Shown: piece by piece, positions 51,599 to 59,634 of the stretch
Position numbering within the stretch: the first letter of the stretch is position 1
How the letters are laid out: each line of letters begins with the position of its first letter
Assembly: GCF_001983175.1 (NCBI RefSeq)
Contig: NZ_MNPW01000014.1
Coordinates: 62,001-126,000, forward strand
Source: Pseudomonas cedrina subsp. cedrina
GTDB taxonomy: Bacteria > Pseudomonadota > Gammaproteobacteria > Pseudomonadales > Pseudomonadaceae
Length of the DNA stretch: 64,000 nucleotides
Direction of reading: 5' to 3'
Program-made: the position numbers and the translations under genes
Notes under the pieces: model-generated
What the model saw: the letters and a program-made list of their open reading frames with translations, nothing else
Told to the model about the DNA's origin: nothing
Databases searched by the model: none

Positions 51599-52086
51599 GC
51601 GCCCTCCTTGCCCCTTGGCAACGCCCTGTCAGCCTGCTCGAGCGCCGTGATGCGCTCGACTTTCGCCCCGGAGCGCTCCGCTTCGAATTCCGATGCCAGG
51701 AACACCTTGACGATGCTCTTGGCCAGCTCGGTTCCGATCACCCGTGCACCGATGGACAGGATCTGCGCGTCGTTGCTTTTGCGCGCGCGCTCGGCCGAAT
51801 AGGTGTCATGGGCCTGGGCCGCGCGTACGCCGTTGATCTTGTTGGCTGAAATAGCCATGCCGATGCCTGTGCCGCAAATCAGCACGCCCAGGCGCTGCTC
51901 GCCGGCCTCCACCGCCGTCGCAACCGCCACCGCGATATCCGGATAGAGCACGGGGCTGAGCGAGTGACAGCCAAAGTCCTGAACCGCGTAACCCAAGGTT
52001 TCGATATAGCGCTTGAGTAATTCCTTGAGTTCGAAGCCGGCCTCATCGCAACCGACGGCTACCGAAAACCTAGTGTGTGCACCCAT
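51595..52086 (-). CDS. RpiB/LacA/LacB-family sugar-phosphate isomerase, probable erythrulose-4-phosphate isomerase
   Basis: A 163-residue RpiB-type isomerase with catalytic Cys71 in LICGTGIGMAISANK, the NDAQILSIGARVIG anion loop and a C-terminal RVERITALEQ helix. The N-terminal motif reads VGCDEAGFELK: the usual His after CD (GCDHAGFELK) is Glu15, which may reflect a four-carbon rather than five-carbon substrate. It is divergent from the ABC/SDR/DhaKL genes. In described threitol pathways an RpiB homologue converts D-erythrulose 4-phosphate to D-erythrose 4-phosphate. Confidence 0.78.
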   Translation of the reverse strand: MGAHTRFSVAVGCDEAGFELKELLKRYIETLGYAVQDFGCHSLSPVLYPDIAVAVATAVEAGEQRLGVLICGTGIGMAISANKINGVRAAQAHDTYSAERARKSNDAQILSIGARVIGTELAKSIVKVFLASEFEAERSGAKVERITALEQADRALPRGKEGA

Positions 52087-52103
52087 GACTGCTTCTCCGC
52101 CAC

Positions 52104-52287
52104 GATCAAATGATCACCTACTGAAATATTGCACAATCATTAGCGGACGGCAAACCCTTCGCTGTCAAGGCTTATTTAGCAGGGGACGCGGGTAAAAACA
52201 TCAAAAACCCAGGAAGACACGGCGCAACCCATTGACAAAATACGCACAAGCGGTTTAAACATATGATCACTATCCGATCATATGATC
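52104..52287. promoter_or_regulatory. Divergent promoter/operator region with ATGATCAC repeats
   Basis: GATCA-AA-TGATC at 52104-52115 lies before rpiB. TTGACA at 52232-52237 and TTAAAC at 52255-52260 (17-base spacing) form a likely sigma-70 promoter for the rightward operon. Immediately after come ATATGATCAC at 52261-52270 and the perfect palindrome GATCATATGATC at 52276-52287. ATGATCAC occurs three times. The sites probably bind the SorC-family regulator encoded at 57253-58236. Confidence 0.6.
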
Positions 52288-52338
52288 ACGCTGTTGGATA
52301 CGCATAACTAATAAGAAAATCAGCAAGAGGACACACCG

Positions 52339-53826
52339 ATGGCCACGCCATTACTGCTCCAGGCTGAACAAGTTTGCAAAGCCTATGCAGGGGTCCCGGC
52401 CCTGCGCGACGGGCGGCTCTCCCTGCGTGCCGGCAGCGTGCACGCCCTGTGCGGTGGCAATGGCGCCGGTAAATCGACCTTCCTCAGTATCTTGATGGGC
52501 ATCACCCAGCGTGACGCCGGCAGCATCCTGCTCAACGGCCAGCCGGTGCAGTTCGACCGCCCCGGCGCGGCGCTCGCCGCCGGCGTGGCGATGATCACCC
52601 AGGAGCTTGAACCCATCCCCTACATGACCGTGGCCGAAAACATCTGGCTGGGCCGCGAACCGCGCCGCGCCGGTTGCATTGTCGACAGCAAGGCACTCAA
52701 CCGGCGCACCCGCGAGCTGCTGCAAAGCCTGGAATTCGAGGTGGACGCCACCAGCCCGATGCACCGCCTCAGCGTGGCGCAGATTCAATTGGTTGAAATC
52801 GCCAAGGCCTTCAGCCACGACTGCCAGGTGATGATCATGGACGAACCCACCTCGGCCATCGGCGAGCGCGAAACAGAAACGCTGTTCAAGGCCATCCGCC
52901 GCCTGACCGCGCGCGGCGCCGGCATCATTTACGTGTCGCACCGCCTCAGCGAACTGGCGCAGATCGCCGATGACTACAGCATCTTTCGCGATGGCGCCTT
53001 TGTGGAAAGCGGGCGCATGGCCGATATCGACCGCGCCCATCTGGTGCGCGGCATCGTTGGCCAGGAGCTGCAGCGCATCGACCATAAGGTCGGTCGCGCC
53101 TGCACGGCCGCCACCTGCCTGGAGGTCAGCGGCCTGAGCCGCGACGGCGAGTTCCAGGACATCAGCCTGCAACTGCGCCAGGGCGAGATCCTCGGTATCT
53201 ACGGGCTGATGGGCTCGGGCCGCAGCGAATTCCTCAACTGCCTGTATGGCCTCACCGTGCCTGATGCGGGCACGGCCACCCTGCAAGGCCGGCCCTTGCC
53301 CACCGGTACGCCGTCGGCGACGATTCGCGCCGGCATGTCGCTGGTGACCGAAGACCGCAAAGACAGCGGCCTGGTACTCAGCGCCAGCATCCTTTCGAAC
53401 ATTGCGCTGTCGGCCTACAAGCAGCTGTCGCGCTGGTCGGTGATCAACCCAAGCAAGGAACAGGCCCTGGCACAGAGCCTGGTCAAGCGCCTGCAGATCA
53501 AGGTTTCGTCGCTCGACCTGCCGGTGGAGTCCATGAGCGGCGGCAATCAACAAAAGGTCGTGCTCGCCAAATGCCTGTCGACCCAGCCGATCTGCCTGCT
53601 GTGCGACGAACCCACGCGCGGCATCGACGAGGGCGCCAAGCAAGAGATCTATCACTTGCTGGACGCGTTCGTGCGTGCCGGTGGCGCGGCCATCGTGGTT
53701 TCGTCCGAAGCGCCGGAGCTGCTGCACCTGAGTGATCGCATCGCCGTGTTCAAGGGCGGTCGCCTGGTGACCGTCAGCACCGACACCGCCCTTTCCCAGG
53801 AAGCCTTGTTGAGTCTTGCCTCATGA
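52339..53826 (+). CDS. Sugar/polyol ABC transporter ATP-binding protein (CUT2 type)
   Basis: A 495-residue duplicated ATPase. The first half has Walker A GGNGAGKST at 39-47 and signature LSVAQIQLVEIAKAF. The second half has the degenerate GLMGSGRSE and signature MSGGNQQKVVLAKCL. It resembles RbsA/MglA-class proteins. It pairs with the permease starting at 53823, whose start overlaps this stop (ATGA). No substrate-binding protein gene accompanies the pair. Confidence 0.88.
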   Translation: MATPLLLQAEQVCKAYAGVPALRDGRLSLRAGSVHALCGGNGAGKSTFLSILMGITQRDAGSILLNGQPVQFDRPGAALAAGVAMITQELEPIPYMTVAENIWLGREPRRAGCIVDSKALNRRTRELLQSLEFEVDATSPMHRLSVAQIQLVEIAKAFSHDCQVMIMDEPTSAIGERETETLFKAIRRLTARGAGIIYVSHRLSELAQIADDYSIFRDGAFVESGRMADIDRAHLVRGIVGQELQRIDHKVGRACTAATCLEVSGLSRDGEFQDISLQLRQGEILGIYGLMGSGRSEFLNCLYGLTVPDAGTATLQGRPLPTGTPSATIRAGMSLVTEDRKDSGLVLSASILSNIALSAYKQLSRWSVINPSKEQALAQSLVKRLQIKVSSLDLPVESMSGGNQQKVVLAKCLSTQPICLLCDEPTRGIDEGAKQEIYHLLDAFVRAGGAAIVVSSEAPELLHLSDRIAVFKGGRLVTVSTDTALSQEALLSLAS

Positions 53827-54800
53827 ATAGCAAAGTCCTCGCCGCCCCCGTTACCGCCGCGCCGCGCAATCGCCTGCGCCTGTCCCTCGACCGCTTCGGC
53901 TTGCCGCTGGTATTTATCCTGCTGTGCCTGGTCATGGCGTTTTCCAGCGAATACTTCATGACCTGGCGCAACTGGATGGACATCCTGCGCCAGACCTCGA
54001 TCAACGGCATCCTCGCCGTGGGCATGACCTACGTGATCCTGACCAAGGGCATCGACCTGTCGGTGGGCTCGATCCTGGCGTTCGCAGGTTTGTGCAGCGC
54101 GCTGGTCGCCACCCAGGGTTATGGCCTGCTCGCGGCGGTGAGCGCGGGGATGTTCGCCGGCGCCATGCTCGGCGTGGTCAACGGCTTCATGGTCGCCAAC
54201 CTGTCGATCCCGCCCTTTGTCGCTACCCTCGGCATGCTCAGCGTGGCGCGGGGCATGACCTTTATCCTCAACGACGGCAGCCCGGTCACTGACCTGCCGG
54301 ACAGCTTCCTGGCCATGGGCATCGGCAAGCTGGGCCCCATCGGCGTGCCGATCATTATCTTTGCGGTGGTCGCGCTGATCTTCTGGATGGTGCTGCGCTA
54401 CACCACCTACGGGCGCTACGTGTACGCAGTGGGCGGCAACGAGAAAAGCGCGCGCACCTCCGGCATCGGCGTGCGCAAGGTGACGTTCTCGGTGTATGTG
54501 ATTTCCGGGCTGCTCGCGGGATTGGCCGGCGTGGTACTCGCCGCGCGCACCACCTCGGCCCTGCCCCAGGCGGGCGTTTCCTATGAACTGGATGCGATTG
54601 CCGCCGTGGTGATCGGCGGTACCAGCTTGTCGGGCGGCACCGGCAGCATCGTCGGCACGCTGTTCGGCGCACTGCTGATCGGCGTGATCAACAACGGCTT
54701 GAACCTGCTCGGGGTGTCCTCCTATTACCAACAAGTGGCCAAGGGATTGATCATCGTGCTCGCGGTGCTGATCGATGTCTGGCGCAAGAAAAAACGTTAA
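53823..54800 (+). CDS. Sugar/polyol ABC transporter permease (CUT2 type)
   Basis: A 325-residue BPD_transp_2 permease. It has the motifs TKGIDLSVGSILAFAGL near 78-94, GVVNGFMVANLSIPPFVATLGMLSVARGM, and IGGTSLSGGTGSIVGTLFGALLIGVINNG. A polar 20-residue tail precedes the first helix. With the ATPase it would import a small polyol, probably a tetritol given the downstream dehydrogenase and kinase. Translation is coupled to the ATPase by the ATGA overlap. Confidence 0.88.
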   Translation: MNSKVLAAPVTAAPRNRLRLSLDRFGLPLVFILLCLVMAFSSEYFMTWRNWMDILRQTSINGILAVGMTYVILTKGIDLSVGSILAFAGLCSALVATQGYGLLAAVSAGMFAGAMLGVVNGFMVANLSIPPFVATLGMLSVARGMTFILNDGSPVTDLPDSFLAMGIGKLGPIGVPIIIFAVVALIFWMVLRYTTYGRYVYAVGGNEKSARTSGIGVRKVTFSVYVISGLLAGLAGVVLAARTTSALPQAGVSYELDAIAAVVIGGTSLSGGTGSIVGTLFGALLIGVINNGLNLLGVSSYYQQVAKGLIIVLAVLIDVWRKKKR

Positions 54801-54814
54801 GCGGAGTGTGTGCA

Positions 54815-55573
54815 ATGTCCAATTTCTGGAACCAGGCGTTCGACCTCACCGGCCGTTGCGCCGTGATCACCGGGGGCGCCGCCGGTATCGGCCGGGCCTG
54901 TGCCGAACTGTTGGTGGAGCGTGGCGCGACTGTGGTGTTGCTGGATCGCGACCCGGCCGTGGTTGACGTCGCCACAGGGCTAGGTACCGGCCACCTGGGC
55001 CTGAGGGTCGACCTGCGCCAGACCGACGCGATACAGGCGGCGGTCGACCAGGCGGCCATCCATCTGGGGCGTATCGATTACCTGGTCAACAGCGCCGGCG
55101 TGGCCCTGTTGGACAAGGCGCTGGAGGTCAGCGAAAACGCCTGGGACACCACCCTGGATATCAACCTCAAGGCCAGCTTCTTCGTGGCCCAGGCCTGTGC
55201 CCGGCACATGCTCGAACGTGGCGGCGGGCGTATCGTCAACCTCGCGTCCCAGGCCGCCGTCATCGGCCTGGACCGCCACGTCGCCTACTGCGCCAGCAAG
55301 GCCGCCGTGGTCGGCATGACCAAGGTCCTGGCCATGGAATGGGCGTCCCATGGCATCAACGTCAACGCCGTGTCGCCGACCATTGTCGAAACCGCCCTGG
55401 GCAAGCAGGCCTGGGCCGGCGAGCTGGGCGAACGGGCCAAGCTGCAGATCCCGGTGGGGCGCTTCGCCCAGCCTGAGGAAATCGCCGGCCTGGTGCTCTA
55501 CCTGGTCAGCGACGCGGCCAAGATGATCACCGGCGAAAACGTGATGATCGACGGCGGCTACAGCATCCAGTAA
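54815..55573 (+). CDS. Short-chain dehydrogenase, GolD/DthD-like, probable D-threitol dehydrogenase
   Basis: A 252-residue classical SDR from ATG 54815, eight bases after CGGAG; a GTG at 54806 is possible. The cofactor motif TGGAAGIG lies at 19-26, Asp45 in VLLDRD favours NAD+, NSAG is at 92-95, and the triad is Ser145, Tyr158, Lys162 (YxxxK). The GolD/DthD group oxidises D-threitol or D-arabitol-type polyols to ketoses. The adjoining DhaKL and RpiB-type isomerase fit threitol to D-erythrulose. The exact polyol cannot be told from sequence. Confidence 0.8.
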   Translation: MSNFWNQAFDLTGRCAVITGGAAGIGRACAELLVERGATVVLLDRDPAVVDVATGLGTGHLGLRVDLRQTDAIQAAVDQAAIHLGRIDYLVNSAGVALLDKALEVSENAWDTTLDINLKASFFVAQACARHMLERGGGRIVNLASQAAVIGLDRHVAYCASKAAVVGMTKVLAMEWASHGINVNAVSPTIVETALGKQAWAGELGERAKLQIPVGRFAQPEEIAGLVLYLVSDAAKMITGENVMIDGGYSIQ

Positions 55574-55609
55574 CCAGGCTTCTCTCTATAAGAACAAAAG
55601 GAACACGGC

Positions 55610-56611
55610 ATGAATCGAGTCATTAACGACCCAGACCTGGTGGTCGAGGACATGCTTGCGGGCATCCTTGTGGCGCACCCGGAACTGGCGCAGTACGAGA
55701 GCAATCCACGGGTGATCCGCAAGCGTATCGCTTCACCGGCCGGCCAGGTGGGCATCGTCACGGGCGGCGGTTCGGGCCATGAGCCGGCGTTTCTCGGCTA
55801 TGTCGGCCCAGGCCTGGTGGATGCGGTGGCGGTCGGCGAAATCTTCTCATCACCCACCGCCAAGAGCTTCTTCGATGCGTTCCGCGCCGCCGACCAGGGC
55901 GCGGGCGTGGCCTGCCTGTACGGCAACTATGCCGGCGACAACATGAACGTGAAGCTGGCGATGAAAATGGCCGCCAGCAAAGACATGAACATCCGCACCG
56001 TGGTCGCCAACGACGACGTGGCCTCGGCCCCTGTGGCGGAGATCGCCAAGCGGCGCGGCGTGGCCGGTGAGATTTTCATGTGGAAGATCGGCGGTGCCGC
56101 CGCCGCCCAAGGCTACAACCTCGACGGCGTGATCCGCGTGGCACAGAAGGCCGTGGACCATTGCCGCTCCATCGGCGTGGGCCTCACGCCCTGCACCATC
56201 CCGGCCGTGGGCAAAGCCAACTTCCAGATCGCCGATGGCCTGATGGAACTGGGCATCGGCCACCACGGCGAACCCGGCATCGAAGTGGTGCCGGTGGAAT
56301 CCGCCGCCGCCATGGCCGAGCGCATGCTCGCGCCGATCCTGGCCGACCGCGACTTTACCCAGGACCAGAGTGTAGTGGTGCTGGTCTCCGGGCTCGGCGC
56401 CACGCCGGTCATGGAGCTGTACATTTTCTATGCCGAGGTCGAGCGCCTGCTGCGCGCCAAGGGCCTGCGCATTCACCGCTGCTATGTGGGCAACTATTTC
56501 ACGTCCCTGGAAATGATGGGCGTGACCCTGACCCTGCTCGGGCTGGACGCCGAACTGAGCAGCCTGATCGACAGACCGTGCCGCTCCATCGGCATGACCC
56601 AAGCGGAGTGA
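55610..56611 (+). CDS. DhaK-type kinase subunit, probable erythrulose kinase
   Basis: A 333-residue DhaK. The substrate-binding covalent His is expected at 219 in GIGHHGEPG, with TGGGSGHEPA (His57) and GNYAGDNMN also present. In place of an EI/PTS DhaM there is no partner gene, so ATP via DhaL is the likely phosphate donor, as in DerK/LerK-type kinases. It would phosphorylate the ketose made by the SDR. It starts 36 bases after the SDR and ends 3 before dhaL. Confidence 0.82.
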   Translation: MNRVINDPDLVVEDMLAGILVAHPELAQYESNPRVIRKRIASPAGQVGIVTGGGSGHEPAFLGYVGPGLVDAVAVGEIFSSPTAKSFFDAFRAADQGAGVACLYGNYAGDNMNVKLAMKMAASKDMNIRTVVANDDVASAPVAEIAKRRGVAGEIFMWKIGGAAAAQGYNLDGVIRVAQKAVDHCRSIGVGLTPCTIPAVGKANFQIADGLMELGIGHHGEPGIEVVPVESAAAMAERMLAPILADRDFTQDQSVVVLVSGLGATPVMELYIFYAEVERLLRAKGLRIHRCYVGNYFTSLEMMGVTLTLLGLDAELSSLIDRPCRSIGMTQAE

Positions 56612-56614
56612 AAC

Positions 56615-57262
56615 ATGAACGAGCATTTCCCCAGCAACAGCGGTAGCGCCATCGTCACCAACCTGGTGTCGATCATCGTGGCCAACCGCGAGTACCTCAG
56701 CGAAGTGGACGGCGCCATTGGCGACGGCGACCACGGCATCAACATGGCCAAGGGTTTCTCGCGCTGCGGCAAGACCCTGGAGGGACGCGAAGTGTCCTTG
56801 GCCGAAGCCTTGGACGAGCTGACCCTGGCCTTGATGGAAGGCATCGGCGGCTCCATGGGCCCGCTCTATGGCAGCCTGTTCATCGGCATGGCCGACGAAG
56901 TGCGCGGCCGCGACAGCATCGATGCAGCGAGCTTCGCCAGGCTGCTGCGCGGCGGCCTGACGTCACTGCAAGACATCAGCGACGCAGGCGTGGGCGACAA
57001 GTGCCTGATGGACACCTTGATCCCGGCGGTCGAAGCGTTTGAGCAGGCCCAGGCCAGCGGCGCCTCGTTCAGCGAAGCGTTGCGGCGGATGAAAAGCGCG
57101 GCGTCCCAGGGCCGCGACTCCACCCGCGACCTGGTGGCGAAAATCGGCCGCGCCAGCCGCCTGGGCGAACGCTCCCTGGGCGTGCTGGATGCGGGCGCGG
57201 TGTCCTGCTGCCTGATCCTCACCAACCTCGCCGAATCAGTGGAAGCCCGACTTCACGCCTGA
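56615..57262 (+). CDS. DhaL-type kinase subunit, probable erythrulose kinase
   Basis: A 215-residue DhaL with the ADP/metal-binding aspartates in AIGDGDHGINM near 34-44 and the family parts GIGGSMGPLYGSLF, DAGVGDKCLMDTLIPA and GRASRLGERSLGVLDAGAVS. It binds the nucleotide for the kinase reaction with the DhaK-like protein. The gene ends ten bases inside the convergent SorC-family regulator gene. Confidence 0.84.
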   Translation: MNEHFPSNSGSAIVTNLVSIIVANREYLSEVDGAIGDGDHGINMAKGFSRCGKTLEGREVSLAEALDELTLALMEGIGGSMGPLYGSLFIGMADEVRGRDSIDAASFARLLRGGLTSLQDISDAGVGDKCLMDTLIPAVEAFEQAQASGASFSEALRRMKSAASQGRDSTRDLVAKIGRASRLGERSLGVLDAGAVSCCLILTNLAESVEARLHA

Positions 57263-58236
57263 CGGCGCGTGGCGTCATCCAGGGCGAGGATCGTGTAGGC
57301 ATTCGACACGGTCGTCGCCAGGGTGTTGATCACCCCGGAGCGCAACGCGCCGAGGGTGGCGGCGGCCTTGGTGTTCTCGCTGGCGATCGCCACCACGTCG
57401 GGAATGCGCGCCAGCTCCTGCACCGAAAGGCCGATCACCCTGCCCTGCATGGCGTTGACGGCCGGCTGGCCATGGATGTCGATAAAGTCATAGCCCATCA
57501 TGTCGCCCACCGTACCGGACACGCGTGCCTGGGCGATTTCCTGGGGCGAGAACCAGCCCATGCGCACCATGTTGCTGTTCTCGCTCATGTCGCCAATGCC
57601 GATCAAGGCAATATCGGCGCGGCGCGCGCGGTCGAGGGTGGAGCGCACGGTATCGTTGTTGATCAGCACGCTGCGCAGTTCCGGGTTGGCCACCAGGGCC
57701 GGGGCGTAGAGGGTCTCGCTCTCGGCGCCGAAACGCAGGGCCAGGCGCCGGCAGATATGGTCGGGGTTCATGTATTCGCCGGCCTTGAGCGAACCACCGA
57801 TCGCGCACACGAAGGTGCAATTGCGCGTCACCGGCAGGAACACATTATCGGCCACCGCGCCCACGTTGCGGCCCATGCCGACGGCGATGATCATGCCGTC
57901 GCTGAGGGTCTTGTTCAGGTAATTGGCGACCAGGCTGGCGACCGCCGAGCGCTGGGTGTCGGGGTCGCCATGGTCGACCGCGATCAAGGCGCGGTCCAGC
58001 TGGAAACGCTCGACCAAGGCCTGTTCCAGCTCAGTGTTCAGGGCCGGGTGCTGCAATACCCGCACTTCCACCACCCCTTCATCACGGGCGCGCTTGAGCA
58101 AGCGGCTGACCTTGACCCGAGACAGGTCGAAGCGCTTGGCAATGGCTTCCTGGGTGATGTTGTCGAGGTAATAAAGCATCGCCACTTCGGTCATCAGGTC
58201 GATGTCGCTGGCGGCACGCTGGGCACTGTCGGTCAT
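57253..58236 (-). CDS. SorC/DeoR-type sugar-binding transcriptional regulator
   Basis: A 327-residue regulator from ATG 58236 (GGAAG five bases upstream); ATG 58248 would add four residues. An N-terminal helix-turn-helix (YLDNITQEAIAKRFDLSRVKVSRLLKRARDEGVV) is followed by a large sugar-phosphate-binding SorC domain with IAVGMGRNVGAVADN and ALIGIGDMSENSNMV. It converges on dhaL with a ten-base overlap. It probably senses a phosphorylated tetrose or tetrulose and binds the GATCATATGATC region at 52104-52287. Confidence 0.85.
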   Translation of the reverse strand: MTDSAQRAASDIDLMTEVAMLYYLDNITQEAIAKRFDLSRVKVSRLLKRARDEGVVEVRVLQHPALNTELEQALVERFQLDRALIAVDHGDPDTQRSAVASLVANYLNKTLSDGMIIAVGMGRNVGAVADNVFLPVTRNCTFVCAIGGSLKAGEYMNPDHICRRLALRFGAESETLYAPALVANPELRSVLINNDTVRSTLDRARRADIALIGIGDMSENSNMVRMGWFSPQEIAQARVSGTVGDMMGYDFIDIHGQPAVNAMQGRVIGLSVQELARIPDVVAIASENTKAAATLGALRSGVINTLATTVSNAYTILALDDATRRQA

Positions 58237-58272
58237 GGGAGCTTCCATTTACGCCACAAAAAACCATTCTCC

Positions 58273-59496
58273 CTAGTCTGTGCGGTGCAAGTCCAGCGGC
58301 GAATGGCCTCGGGCCGCAAAGTTTGCCGGGACGTGCTGATACTCCCGTGGCGTGCAGCCAAACTCCCGGCGAAACACGGTGTGCAGGTACTGCGCCGAGG
58401 TGAAGCCGCACTGCTGTGCGATGTCGGCAATCGCCAGGGTGCTGCTGCGCAAGCCTTTGGCGGCGCTGGCGAGTTTGAAGCGCAGGATCTCGTCATGCAC
58501 GCTGCACCCGCGCACCTTGCGAAAATGCGCTTCCAGCGATGAACGCGATACGCCGACATAGGCCGCCACCTGCGCAGTCTTGATGCCCTGGCAGGCGTAT
58601 TGGCGAATGAACAGCAGCGCCTGCATCACGTACGGATTGCCCAAGGGTTGGTGCAGGCTGGAAGCCTGCACGTTGATTGCATCCGGCGGCACCAGCACCT
58701 GCGTGCCCGTGCACGGCTTGCCATGCAGCATCTGGTGCAACAGCGCGGCGGCGGTGCGGCCCATGGTTTCGGTGCCCTGGATCACCGAACTCAACGGCAC
58801 GCGCGTGAGGGTGCGGGTCAGCGGGTCGTTGTCGATGCCGATCAGCGCCACTTCCTCCGGCACCGCGATGCCCGCAGTGAGGCAGGCCTGCAGCAATTGC
58901 CGGGCGCGGGCGTCGGTGACCGCGATGATGCCGATGGGCTTGGGCAGGCTTTGCAGCCAGGCAATCTGCTGCTCCACCGCGCTGTCCCACAGCGGCGCAC
59001 TGGTGCCCAGGCCGCGATAGATCTGCACCGGCAACCCGTCCCGCTGCACCAGGCGTTTAAAGGCTTTCTCTCGTTCCTGGGCCCAGCGATTGGCCTGGGC
59101 TTCAGGCAGGCTGAAGCAGGCAAACCGCGTCAGGCCGGCCTCGATTAAGTGCTCGTAGGCCATCTTCATCAACGCATCGTTGTCCGTCGCCACATAAGGA
59201 ATGCCCTTGGGGTAGGCGCTCGCATCCTCATAGGAACCGCCCACCGCCACCACCGGCACCTTGCTTCCGGCCAGCGCCTCGCCGATCAGCGGGTCGTCGA
59301 AGTCGGCAATGATCCCATCGCCCTGCCAGCGCTCGATGCCGTTGAGACGGCACAGAAAATCTTCTTCCAGGAACAGGTCCCAGGAAGCGCGGGTGCTGCT
59401 CAGGTAATTGCCGATGCCAGCGATGATGCCACGGTCGTAGATTTTGCTGCCGTTGAAGAGCAAGGCGATGCGGTGCACGGGCGGTAGGGTTTTCAT
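58273..59496 (-). CDS. xylR: XylR: LacI-like sensor fused to AraC DNA-binding domain
   Basis: A 407-residue regulator. The start is ATG 59496 after AGGACA; the longer frame to 59571 covers promoter DNA. The N-terminal ~270 residues form a periplasmic-binding-protein-like D-xylose sensor (HRIALLFNGSKIYDRGIIAGIGNYL, GDGIIADFDDPLIG). The C-terminal ~110 residues carry two AraC helix-turn-helices (VAAYVGVSRSSLEAHFRKVRGCSVHDEI and IADIAQQCGFTSAQYLHTVFRREFGCTPREY). It activates xylA and xylFGH when xylose binds. It is divergent from xylA. Confidence 0.92.
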   Translation of the reverse strand: MKTLPPVHRIALLFNGSKIYDRGIIAGIGNYLSSTRASWDLFLEEDFLCRLNGIERWQGDGIIADFDDPLIGEALAGSKVPVVAVGGSYEDASAYPKGIPYVATDNDALMKMAYEHLIEAGLTRFACFSLPEAQANRWAQEREKAFKRLVQRDGLPVQIYRGLGTSAPLWDSAVEQQIAWLQSLPKPIGIIAVTDARARQLLQACLTAGIAVPEEVALIGIDNDPLTRTLTRVPLSSVIQGTETMGRTAAALLHQMLHGKPCTGTQVLVPPDAINVQASSLHQPLGNPYVMQALLFIRQYACQGIKTAQVAAYVGVSRSSLEAHFRKVRGCSVHDEILRFKLASAAKGLRSSTLAIADIAQQCGFTSAQYLHTVFRREFGCTPREYQHVPANFAARGHSPLDLHRTD

Positions 59497-59540
59497 TGTT
59501 TTGTCCTGGGGCCGGTCGGTGCAGATTAGACCCTGCCACT

Positions 59541-59569
59541 CAAAATCGCACCATGGCTTGGTGATTTTC
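59541..59569 (+). promoter_or_regulatory. Candidate XylR binding region before xylA
   Basis: CAAAATCGCACCA at 59541 and the opposed TGGTGATTTTC ending at 59569 form an imperfect inverted pair between the divergent xylR and xylA starts. The position, 66-94 bases before xylA, suits an AraC-type activator. Assignment is by position and symmetry only. Confidence 0.4.
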
Positions 59570-59634
59570 ATAATCGGCAGCCCTCATGCCGTTGCTAGTA
59601 TCGAACCACCGCCAAGAACAATAAGGAAAACGCC

